A stretch of 21,488 nucleotides of DNA from Echinostoma caproni (Eukaryota; Platyhelminthes; Trematoda; Plagiorchiida; Echinostomatidae): NCBI GenBank assembly GCA_900618425.1, contig UZAN01044864.1:1-21488 (forward strand). Direction: 5' to 3'. Both the position numbers and the translations under genes were made by a program. The stretch's first letter is position 1, and every line of letters starts with the position of its first letter. Below are positions 1 through 9,091 of this stretch, in pieces. The notes beneath the pieces are model-generated. The model was not told the DNA's origin. It was given only the letters and a program-made list of their open reading frames with translations, and searched no databases.

Positions 1-930
1 ATTAGAGTATTATTCATACAATTATTTATTCTGTTACAACGTTGCTTTAACTCTTAAATAACCACCGTTCGTGGTGCATAAAACTCTACTGACCTGATTG
101 AAGTATTTCACCTAGGGCATGACATTTGTACCGGGGGGGATGAGCCTGCAAGCGGAGTTCGACAAACTCCAGACAATCCTTGCTGGGAATGGGAAGTTTT
201 ACCAATAAGTTTAGATGGACTTATGAATACGAGGCAGATCTACAACCAGAAGGTTTACATGTAACTGTAGTTCAAACGTATTTGCCGTGTTACCGATCTG
301 ATAATTGTGCACACATACAACAGAAGGCATCCCTAGTACCGGCTGCACGATCCGTAACATTCCAATTAAAAAAACATTGACGGAATAGAGGGATCCCACT
401 GCCCATACCATGCTGCGTGGATTGAATGCCTGTTGACTGAGTCATATATTCAAATATCTTCGTTCAGAAGCTGAACCTGTTAACCCAACAAGCACGCGTG
501 TATCGTTCTCCACCGTTGCTTAAACTATAATCAACCACATACGGGTATGAATAATCAGCACAGCAATTAAGGAACACCCAGCATACAAATAACATGAATC
601 ACTTAACACCTGATATCTGCGGACTATGAATCACCGTTCGAAACCGATAAACCGAATCCGATTTTCAGTTTGTACAACCATTAACTCTGCACTTTGGCGC
701 ACTGGTTCTCGTTGCTGTCTTTGTGCTGCCCATTTGGATGAACCAGTAAAAGGAATTAAAGGAAAGATTAAAAGCAGAGTCGAAGATAAAACGGATAATG
801 TCAGTGGTCTGAGGTTGCAAAGAAATTGAGATGCACGCACGCCACTGTTTACGACACTCACCCATATTACTCAGTGACCCTAACAATTAATTACAATAAT
901 CCTGAGGTCCCCATCCAGGGAGCCTAACGG
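1..930. other. No recognisable gene; AT-rich non-coding stretch
   Basis: I see no protein family, RNA gene or clear repeat in this stretch. Short open frames of 66-76 codons occur on both strands (for example around 180-411 and 626-886) with no recognisable motifs. Two short segments, about 40-64 and 513-537, share a loose pattern (cgttgctt... followed by aaccac), which could be a diverged repeat but is too short to call. A small hairpin (accac/gtggt with a 5-base loop) lies at 61-75. This stretch may contain the downstream flank of the retroelement block that follows. Confidence 0.5.
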
Positions 931-933
931 TAC

Positions 934-1225
934 CTATGTGACTGAATCTCTTTCGGTAAGGGTTTTCACACCCTCGTGCCAAGTCTTATTTTGATCAATC
1001 TTGGCTTTTTTCCACCCACTATCTGACCGGCAAACATCGCTACCCATTTGGCTACCTTTATGGTGACATGCGCAACACATGCCTCTATGGACATCAAACA
1101 CTTGCTCCAGTGGGCGACTGCAGTTACCTAAAACCCTGAGCCTAAACTCATTATTGCTAGTCCAGCTGACCCACCAGATTCGTGCGATGCTGAGTAGACA
1201 GCGGTGTTCGAACACCGTTTTAAGA
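934..1225 (-). repeat. Unidentified block next to the non-LTR remnant
   Basis: Left of about 1225, translation of the minus strand no longer resembles reverse transcriptase. The RT motifs that should follow motif A, including the YADD-type box, are absent. Instead there is a 93-codon open frame (934-1215, minus) containing the string VLGNCSRPLEQVFDVHRG and several Cys and His residues near CCACH. I do not recognise a domain. All three minus frames stay fairly stop-poor here, and the block begins at a 16-bp perfect palindrome. I infer that another repeat was joined to, or inserted into, the retrotransposon at this point. The alternative is a heavily frameshifted continuation of the same element. 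Confidence 0.3.
1202..1217. repeat. 16-bp perfect palindrome
   Basis: The sequence cggtgttcgaacaccg reads the same on both strands and could form a hairpin or cruciform. Its core GTTCGAAC resembles a tRNA B-box/T-loop core, but no A-box at suitable spacing was found. It sits where RT similarity stops, so it may mark the end of an inserted repeat. By chance it could also be nothing. Confidence 0.5.
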
Positions 1226-1240
1226 ATTTTTGCCGTTGAG

Positions 1241-2334
1241 GTACGTAAACTGCCTTCAATTGGTGAAATGACCGCGGATCAATCTGCAGATGTTTGGATT
1301 AACAAGACTTTGAATAATCAGGTTGAGAAATACCAATCGATCAAGATTGTTGAAAGCGTTTTTATAGTCTAAGCACACTATTCTGACAGTCTTACTTTTC
1401 TGTTCTAGTACTGCAATTATCGAATGAACAAGGAAAGCAACGGCATCAAGTGTTGAGCGCGAAGAATGATATGCAGATTGATGTATGTCGTCTTCCTCAG
1501 ACTCAGTGACAACCCACGGTAACAAGCACCTCTCAAATAATTTGAGCATGACTGACATGCAGACGATGGGACGATACTTCCCAGGTTCTTTTTTGGAACG
1601 GGAGTTATCTTGGCTAGTCTCCAAATATCAGGAATTTTTCCGATTACCAGATAGTCATTGAATATTTGAGACAATGGGGCTGAAAGAGCGCCCGCACCTA
1701 ACTTGAGCACCACGGGTGATAGTTCATCCGGACCAAATGCTTTATTCGTGTTTGTGTTCAGTAGCTGTTATGGGACCGTGGCGGGTTCGATAGTTAGTGT
1801 TGGCGTAAAGCTGACTAAGTCTGTCAGTGTATTGCACTGTGGAACTGCACTAAACTCGGAATTTAGTCTTTCAACTTCGACAGTTTCCCTTCTGTGTTTA
1901 TACGTACTGCCACACGGGCGATTGATCGCTCTCCATATGCCAAGATAACTAGAGCTTCCCAGGATAGTGTCGATGTAAAATTTATTCAACCGATTTATTT
2001 CAGCCTTGATCGAAGTTGTAAACCGCTTGCCATGGATTCTTTGTCTGTGTTTATGGTACTGTTCTTTCCGAAGCATAGCTGTTTTAATAGCGGTGATGAA
2101 TATCTGTCTTTATGGATGAAGGCCATTTCGAGTGGACAACATTGGCGAAAACAAAAATTTAGGTAGTCCGTAAGATGTTCACAGAGGACTGAAAGGCTGT
2201 GATTCGGAAAAACCAAAAGATCTGTCGCGGCAATCAGTGTTCTTAGCTCTTCTAGGTTCTCTGATGAACAATTTCTTTGACTCACTATCTTGAAAGGCCT
2301 TAAAAGCTTGTACCGGTTAGTTTTGCTGTTTACA
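1241..2334 (-). pseudogene. Linker and N-terminal reverse transcriptase of the non-LTR element
   Basis: This continues in frame from the endonuclease through a long linker (frame open from about 2437 to 1995). A frame change near 2080 follows, and then a second linker frame (2076-1768) with charged residues and an LGIWRAINRP segment. An in-frame TAA follows ATVP just below 1770, and the same frame continues as AFGPDELSPVVLK and IPDIWRLAKITPVPKK. A 1-bp deletion within the A/T run at about 1586-1594 shifts the frame into KEPGKYRPI. That frame runs through HSSRSTLDAV to motif A LDYKNAFN (Asp at 1367-1369) and IRGHFTN, then a stop near 1255. These are RT fingers and early palm. Motif A Asp is intact, but the later YADD-type catalytic pair is absent, so no enzyme could be made. 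Confidence 0.85.
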
Positions 2335-2720
2335 GTGAGACATATTTTTGAAATACAGTGATCAGAAATGCTCAGGGGAGCACGTTTCTGGACTTCGAAA
2401 AATTGCTGTCTGTTTGTAAAAACGAACTCAAGTTGTGCTCTGTCTGGCAGGAAAATGTATCAAACTGTGCAGACCCAGTGTGGTGAGGAAAGTAACGTTG
2501 TATCTATTAAAATCGCCAACAAAAACACATAAAGCTTCGCTTGTTCCTCATGCAGTGGAGGTAGAAAAATGTCAGAAAAGCTATTTATGTCAGCATCTCA
2601 TATTGTGGGTGACAGGTAAGAGTTTCCAAGACGTATGGAACGAAACCCACTCAAAAAAAGGGGCTTACATTCGATGATGTGGCAACTGATTTCATCCATT
2701 GAGCATTCGTAGAGATCTGC
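2335..2720 (-). pseudogene. APE-like endonuclease domain fragment of the non-LTR element
   Basis: This would nick the target DNA to prime reverse transcription. Visible motifs on the minus strand are a GDFN tetrapeptide (2517-2506), followed by a stretch ending in a PARQSTT-type segment. After a frame change at about 2430-2440 come EFVFTNRQQFFEVQ and SDHC (2366-2358). GDxN and SDH are the diagnostic late motifs of AP-endonuclease-like EN domains, and the His of SDH is catalytic in the family. Upstream (2530-2720) a weaker frame reads ECSMDEISCHIIECKPLFL, which fits the preceding EN strand. In-frame stops occur (for example TGA at 2430-2428 in the GDFN frame, and another near 2610). The first half of the domain, with its Asn and Glu metal-binding motifs, is not present. 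Confidence 0.8.
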
Positions 2721-2739
2721 CACTGAAGGCCTTCGGGTT

Positions 2740-3260
2740 TCAATTAAGTGTGTTGTTCACTGACGCGTTGATTCTCGGTCCACTTTTCATGTGCGGCCAT
2801 TTGCCTCCTGCACCCAATGAGACAAGGGGAACGTGGACGAGACAGCACCTTTTGGGCTGGAGGCTGCTCAGCTTAGGTGGGTGGTGGCTGTTTAAACGGG
2901 GTGCGAATGCTTCTTCCCCGTAGAGAAAAAGCCTCATGTACCCCGTGCCTACTTCAATCTTGCGGTTTTTTTCACCGGTAACCTCCCCTCCCCCTGTTAA
3001 TTTGCTGGAGTGACCTCTCCAGGGGTGAGTCTGGGTAGACCAAGTAAGCCAGGAAGTGCCCAAGTAGCTGCCTTTGTGATACTGAGCTTTCCGTTGCCTC
3101 TACCCACTGACTTTTCAGGAAGGACTGGATCTGCGGCTGGAAAAGCGATCCTGCGTAGCTCGTATGGTTATGAAGACACAAGCCATCACACCACATCAAG
3201 ATGCAATCTCGTCGTGATGGCCGACCCAGATTAATAAATGTCAAAATCACTCACCGGGAT
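2740..3260. repeat. GC-richer block, open on both strands, probably an unidentified repeat
   Basis: This block is visibly richer in G and C than its surroundings. It carries long open frames on both strands: minus 3063-2740 (107 codons) and minus 3250-2972 (92 codons), plus 2699-2923 and 3010-3234 (74 codons each). The minus frame contains strings such as GTGYMRLFLYGEEAFAPRL and LSSLQPKRCCLVHVPL, which match no domain known to me. It lies directly upstream, in element orientation, of the endonuclease fragment, where the N-terminal endonuclease should be. It does not encode the expected endonuclease motifs, so it is either the relic of another element or an insertion. I cannot assign it a function. 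Confidence 0.35.
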
Positions 3261-4650
3261 CTCAGGTTGGTGGAATGGCTCGTAACTAGATGTGAGGGAA
3301 ACCTTCATGTGTGCATAAATTCCCGTCGATAACATTCTCACCGGGGTCACAATGATGATAAATACTAAATTGCCATCCTGTCATAAATCAGTGTAACTTA
3401 TGAACTGAAATACGATATTGTGGAGTTGCAGCAAAACCTGCCTCGTAAAAAAGCTAGCAACATAAGGCTTTTGTCCTTACTCTTATCACACATTTTTTCG
3501 ACCAATCTGTACCATCAGTCCGTTTCACTCTAAATGAAAATTTTGATAACGATGTTTTGAAAACGACAAAAATCGATAATAGGATTCCGCAAAAGATTTT
3601 AATTTATTTGAATCCACCGGCTGACATTTCACAGAAGCCGCAATGCGGGTTGCCTGAGGGCGCTTTTTGTTTATCACGACGACCAGACTTGAGTATCAAA
3701 AACAAACAGTGCTGGGATAAGGTCAAGGGGCATTGAAGCAGACAGTATAGCCAAACATTGTGTGAACACATTGGGATCGAATTTCCTTGAGCGTGGTTTA
3801 CATCACGCTAACTTTTCACAACGAATATTATTCCTCTTCCATCCGGTCATTTGAATTATCGTTGAGCTATTCCGGTGGTATGGTTTTTCGTCAGCTTACA
3901 GCCTGTCGTTTTTCGGAACTTGCAAACAGACATTTTATACTTTTCTCCGAAAATTCTCGTCTTTCTTTATCAACATTATTTAATATTTGTTGTTACTATT
4001 CTACTGATGGTTTTTCTCTCTAAAAAACTACAATTTTTTATTGATACTAAGAGCAATGAGCATGAATACCTTAAAATCCTCACAATAAGGTACAACACCA
4101 GTCAGATATTCGTTCTTGAACAAATGAATATTGCCTAGGGAGTTGAATGTTATAATTTCGCCTATTTTGCGCAAACGATTTCACTGATTAAATTGGCTTA
4201 GCAATCCGGCAGATTTTGATGACTGTTGATGACAGATTCCAAGTGTGCATTGCTATAGTGGTCACTGTAGGTTCATAAATACAATTTATTCAAGGTGCTG
4301 AAGAGAGCGCAATCTTTTTCCCAGTTTGAATTGGTAAAGTATGGGAGACATTTTGTACAACGGTAAATAAACACTATGTTGAGTGTCGCAAGTTACTGAT
4401 GAAACATTCGTGGCGACTTAACAGTTACATGCCCAACGTCTCTCCGTTGCTAATAACATGAGAGATGAGAGAGTGGAAACTGAGCGAAGTAAGTAAACAC
4501 TTTGGCAGTTAATAGTAGGTTACCTTAATAAAGCTCAGTTCTACAGGATAATCGAACCTTTTCGCTTGTCAATCTCAGTGGTTGTACCTCTTATTTGCAG
4601 GCAAAAAATGAATCATTTGACAAAATAAATTATTTTCTTCTAGTACAATA
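3261..4650. other. No recognisable gene between the two retrotransposon pieces
   Basis: This is AT-rich sequence with no domain, RNA gene or tandem repeat that I can identify. Short plus-strand frames at 3787-4023 and 3875-4138 are rich in Phe, Ser, Leu and Tyr, as expected from random AT-rich DNA, and overlap each other. The stretch separates the minus-strand and plus-strand non-LTR fragments. Confidence 0.45.
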
Positions 4651-5165
4651 ATAATTTTTGTCTTTCTTTCTTAAATTTGTGATTGCCTGCATTCTTCCAT
4701 ACTGGCTATACTGCTCCCCGATTTTTATCCCTGGACTGACAGAAAAAGACTTTTCTTTACTTTCAAAATCCCTTAGACTTTTGTCCTGCTACAGTGGAGT
4801 TGAGCGAGTTGTTTTAGTTGATTTCTTTATTTCCAAGCATCTTGACGCTTGTGATACATTCATTGACAGGATAACACGTGATCAAGGGCACTGTCTGCAC
4901 CAAGATATCGCGAAAGCCCTGTCAAATCCCCGGACACGCTCCAAATATCAACTCCTTCCTGCGTGAACTTCCACATATCAAAACAGTGTAATTCCATACC
5001 TAGCTCGTTTACTAGTAAATCGTCAGCATATCCTCACCCACCTTAGGGAAAAACTCTTATCCTAATTTTTCTCTCATTTATTAAAGTATCGAATTTCTTA
5101 TACTGTATTTTTTCCTCTGAAGTTGTTTTACCTATCACCTGTAAAAATCGTAAATGGATGAAAAT
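4650..5165 (+). mobile_element. 5'-truncated non-LTR retrotransposon 3' end
   Basis: This spans the C-terminal coding remnant plus a T/C-rich tail after the stop at 5063-5065. Its right border is a guess, as I see no poly(A) or target-site duplication. The family appears related to the minus-strand fragment at 1230-2735. The missing middle of the RT is absent from both pieces, which is compatible with one element inserted with an inverted 5' portion. Confidence 0.55.
4658..5065 (+). pseudogene. C-terminal end of a non-LTR RT protein, 5'-truncated, one internal stop
   Basis: The frame starting at 4658 encodes a stretch with ILPYWLYCSPIFIPGL, then LLSKSLRLLSCYSGVE, a DFFISKHLDACDTFIDRI segment and RTRSKYQLLPA. 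A TGA at 4964-4966 follows. The same frame then continues with TSTYQNSVIPYLARLL to a TAA at 5063-5065. This is the characteristic C-terminal region, after the RT domain, of a CR1/Jockey-like family I know from fluke genomes. There the RTRS..LLPA stretch is followed by a basic or polar residue and the Tyr-rich PYLARLL segment. The internal TGA most simply arose from CGA by CpG decay. No RT catalytic motifs lie upstream, so this piece is 5'-truncated at about 4650. The 3' untranslated end is not defined. Confidence 0.8.
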
Positions 5166-6985
5166 TCACCCTTTGGATACATAAAGCTTTTCTTGACTCG
5201 ACTTCACTTGATTTCAACATGCAAATGAACGGAAAATCGAGGCAAATAATCTAACGTGTCAGGACATACGTGGCCAAAACGTTGCAGAAAAATAATCTGG
5301 CTACTCACAAGTAGTTGAATATTCAAGCCAAAATAGGTTATTTTTTAGTCATGGAATCCGAGTCACACTGCCATTCACAAGTTTACGTGGAAAAATTTAC
5401 ATGTAAAAATCAATAAAGCCATGTGACTATTTTTAATCAGGTCATATAAAAAACTCAAAATGTTCCCACGGCACACTCACAATCTTTTCCTCAGTAGTAT
5501 GATTCCATTGGTCAATGTAGTAACCGATATACAACGCTCACTTCCCGAGCAGAACTCGCTCACTTATCGACAATCTCCAAGTGGGTGCAGCAAACGTTCA
5601 CTCTCATTATTCATCCTCTTATAACTTCTTCCCATTCTTTGGAAAGTAAATTAATTTGTTTTGTATTTCTCTTTAAGTACTTATAATTGATTCATGGCAA
5701 GCAACTTCATTATCGGACTGATATGGTCAATGAATGCCTCATTCATGATACCCAAAAGTAGTGTGCAATGCTTCATGAACCGGGAACCTCACTATGCGGA
5801 AATGATTTCATTCAACGAGAGAAAAGAACTGCATATCAATTTCCGCTACCTCAAGTGGTTTATATGTCAATCATCTCAAAGTTCGTATGTTTGATTCACA
5901 TCACTGCCGCTCGAGTTTCGCACTTCATTCTGTCCACAGACAACTCTTTGTTTACTGAATTCTCACTCATGAAAACCAGCTTCATGATTATATACTTATT
6001 GAAAAAAAGGAAAGAGTATTGTTTCAATGACTGGAGATCCGGGTTTTTTCCTGGAAACATAGGAATTTTAGTGTGCACAAAATAAAAACTATTGTCTGCA
6101 GGGATTTCTCTGGACTTGATAATAAGCTCAATACATACGTTCTGCTGATGTTCCTCAATTAATCACGTAGGTTTGTTAAGGAAACGCAATCAACTGATAA
6201 CTTTTTCGTATAAGTAAACTACACTGTAAGCGCATTGGCACATCAAGTGATAACACAAAACGAAGCTATTACCTGCAGTCGGTATGCCTTTGTGCCAGGC
6301 GTTCGAGTGGGCCACGTATCACTCAACATAGACAACTCGATACTGAAATCAGAATGATTGAAATATATCAAACTTATCGTAGACGTAGTTTGCGTCATGT
6401 GCGTGCTTGCGTGCTAACAGCCAGTACAGGTCAGAAAGTCAATAGAACCATGGGTAGGTAATGATGAAGACACAAGACAAGCAAAGGAGTGCAGTGTTCG
6501 TAAGCCTTCTCCGTGATGTTGATGATACGCTGACAGTTCGATGTATTCATCTACTAATTAAAAAGAAGGTTAGGTAAAAATTAATTACCGTCTTCGAGCA
6601 TTGCTTCAAACAAGTAAACCGTTATAAATCATTAACTGATTATTTCGTCTCATGAATTTTCTGCGAACGATCCGTCTTCGAGCCTTCTATCGAACAAAAT
6701 CTGTTCATCTTTTGCTTCATAGTTTCTTTCACTGATCCTTTTTGTTCCGGTTCGTTTGACACGAATATGCCGTGTAATGAAACTATCACAGTATTGTTTG
6801 AACAGTTCCACAAATCACATTTCAAACAAAAGAGTGACGAACAAGCTCGTTTCCATTTTTTGTTTGTCATGACAGTATATCTGTTGAATCGGACATATCA
6901 ATGTGCCAAATCGTTTTCAGTTCAGTTGTTCTAATGACCTATTTTACTTTTTGATCGACCGATTTGATAGCCGATTGTTTACCTC
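5166..6985. other. No recognisable gene
   Basis: AT-rich sequence without identifiable domains or repeats. Frames at 5694-5894, 5768-6085 and (minus) 6640-6870 are short, overlapping and low in information. I see no promoter, RNA gene or mobile-element signature. Confidence 0.45.
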
Positions 6986-6993
6986 ATTCGTAA

Positions 6994-7043
6994 CCCCCCC
7001 CCCGACACGCACACACACCGGGCTCATACAGACACACAGACAC
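6994..7043. repeat. Poly(C) run followed by CA-rich simple repeat
   Basis: Ten C residues (6994-7003) are followed by a degenerate CACA/GACACA tract to about 7043. Such tracts mutate readily. The C/T-rich stretch that follows (to about 7290) resembles an untranslated tail, but I cannot tie it to an element. Confidence 0.7.
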
Positions 7044-9080
7044 AATATCCTCCATCACATAATCCGTCTCGTTTTAACTCCTTTTGACCTTTGTGAATAA
7101 TTTCATATTCAGTTTGTGATTACGTATTCATTCACTGCTTATAATAGACCCATAGTTCCTCCCCCTTATCTCATTGGTTAGTCCTCCTGATATTCAGTCC
7201 TGTATTTTCCCTTTCTAATCGGTTTTCTCCGTTTCTGTGGCCCTGGCAGCTGTTGCCTGTATTTCATGTCACCTCTCATCGAATGAGGGCTCGGTGAACA
7301 CTCTGGGTGAACGCCACAAATAGAAGTTTGTGCATGATGCTATGATGTAACTGTTATGTACCTATATTGCAGCACTGGCTTTTGTCATGACATTGGATAG
7401 CCAGCACGTGCAAAAAGTAATGCATTGTTTTGTTTCCTCAAAAATAGTATTGTTTAAAATGGATGCACTAGGACATGTTACCTGAGTTGAAGAATATAAA
7501 AGATTACTGAGGAATTAATCATATGGTGTCAGACCAACTAACGAGGAGCCTTGAAAACATCGCCCAATGATTTCATACTTACTGCTCTCCGATCTTTGTT
7601 CACCTTGATGTTAGATAGCCACCTATTGAATCGGAAGTTTCCATGCCTTAGACCAGTGATTATTGATGAAATCTGTCGAGAATTTCATATTCATTTTTGC
7701 AATTGTCGGTGGTTGGCTTAGCAATATTATGAAAAGATATGAAACCTTTGGGGACAAACAACAACTGACAAAGAAACCGGAAGAATACGTGGACTGTTTG
7801 AAATGAACTCCACAGAGGAGACTGAACTGAGTGTTTGCACCTGTACACCCAATGGTACGAATGAGTGAGAGCGTATAAATCTGATGAACTCAGCACAGCT
7901 GTTTATTGTTTTTAATTTCAACTAATCATGATTCAGAGCGCATCTTCACCGGCAATTAGAAGTCAACCATACCCTCGGGGAGCTCGCGATTCGAGTTCTG
8001 GTCTCATGTAGGTCTAGCTAAACTATCAACTCCGGATGGCTCGCATGAAAGGTAAGAATTGCGACGGTAGTAACCAGCGCACATCGCGGCATGTTACTCT
8101 TATTGGACGTAGCCAAGGTATGCAATCGATTAACTTGAATCCGACAGCATCACATCAGATTAGGTCCACTTGACTGATTTGTGTGTTCATCTTCCATTCA
8201 TCCGTCCATCCATCGAATGCTCCAGGTTTTGTTTTGTAACACATTCAATAGGCAGTTGAATGTGAGTACTGGATAAATGCTTTTGATTTTGATTGAGCAT
8301 CGCTCAAATTTCATCTTCATGTAAGTCAGTTAATTTTTACCCCATTTTCATTATACCTAACTTGTCTGAGGGAAAGGTTCAAAGTACATTGAATCTTTTG
8401 TTTCATGATAAATTATCCGTTTCACTAAAGAAGTAACTTGAGTCAGTGGGCGATAAACTTATGCGGGTCATATTCCTCACTAGTGTTGAGAATTTGAATG
8501 CCAATCGCACAGTGTTCTTCTACTAGATTTTGCGTTATCCGCTGCAGTTTAAAAGGTTCTTTATCAAACGAAATCGACTGCTAAATTGTTCCGTTCCTTT
8601 TGGCATTAAAAAGCCAGAATTAGTAGAATTGTGATTCTTAAAACAGTAAACGTCAGTTTATTCCTCATTCAAGGCTTACTGGAGGCCTTCTTATTGGTGA
8701 ACGCCTCTTGAGAGCTGAATACGAGGCGAATGTCATAACATACTCCTTTTTGTCAATATTTTCGCAATAGAACTCGTCGGTTTGATGCACAAAAACGCAA
8801 CTTCATGCACATTATACCTCATGAGTGTACTAACATAGGCTGTGAAGCAGCCCGGTTCGAATTTCTACTCCGAAAATGAAGTCTAGTTGTGTTGGTGTAG
8901 CGGGATGAATACAAACATGGTGTGTACTACCGATTTAAACGAAAAGGTATAAACAGATATCCATTGCCTTTGTTGGCCATCACAAGTAGAATTCCGTCGC
9001 GTTTGAAACTTAAATTCTTATTTGTGCAGCTGATCGATTAGGGAAGCCACGATAACCCTATTAGGTCAGCACTCTGATTA
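7044..9080. other. No recognisable gene; two isolated B-box-like motifs
   Basis: No protein domain is visible. Two spots resemble the internal promoter B-box (GGTTCGANTCC) with 9 of 11 matches each: gattcgagttc near 7989-7999 and ggttcgaattt near 8854-8864. Both sit in slightly GC-richer pockets and could be old tRNA-derived SINE remnants. I cannot identify convincing A-boxes or tails. A short inverted repeat (cgcctc at 8702-8707, gaggcg at 8723-8728) is also present. Confidence 0.3.
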
Positions 9081-9091
9081 GGGGGGGGGGG
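9081..9091. repeat. Poly(G) run of 11
   Basis: Eleven consecutive G residues on the plus strand. Runs of 8 or more G also occur at 13565-13572 and 21204-21212. They are simple-sequence tracts, potentially G-rich structure-forming, and prone to length error in assembly. Confidence 0.9.

Larger units (their letters stand above)
1230..2735 (-). mobile_element. Decayed non-LTR retrotransposon, EN plus N-terminal RT part
   Basis: This is a fragment of a LINE-type element whose coding strand is minus. Reading from 2735 towards 1230, it gives the C-terminal half of an APE-type endonuclease (GDFN at 2517-2506, SDH at 2366-2358). A linker follows, and then the N-terminal half of a reverse transcriptase. 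The RT part has an AFGPDELSPVVLK stretch, DIWRLAKITPVPK, YRPI at about 1576-1565, and motif A LDYKNAFN with its Asp at 1367-1369. The order EN, linker, RT is that of CR1/Jockey-like non-LTR elements. The reading frame is broken by several frameshifts and stops, so the copy is dead. RT motifs beyond A/B, the thumb and the 3' end are missing here. The N-terminal part of the endonuclease and any ORF1 are also missing to the right. The exact clade is uncertain without an alignment. Confidence 0.85.

Noticed and set aside
1782..1798. B-box-like gcgggttcgatag
   Set aside because: It lies inside the non-LTR linker/RT coding remnant, lacks an A-box, and is best explained as coding sequence.
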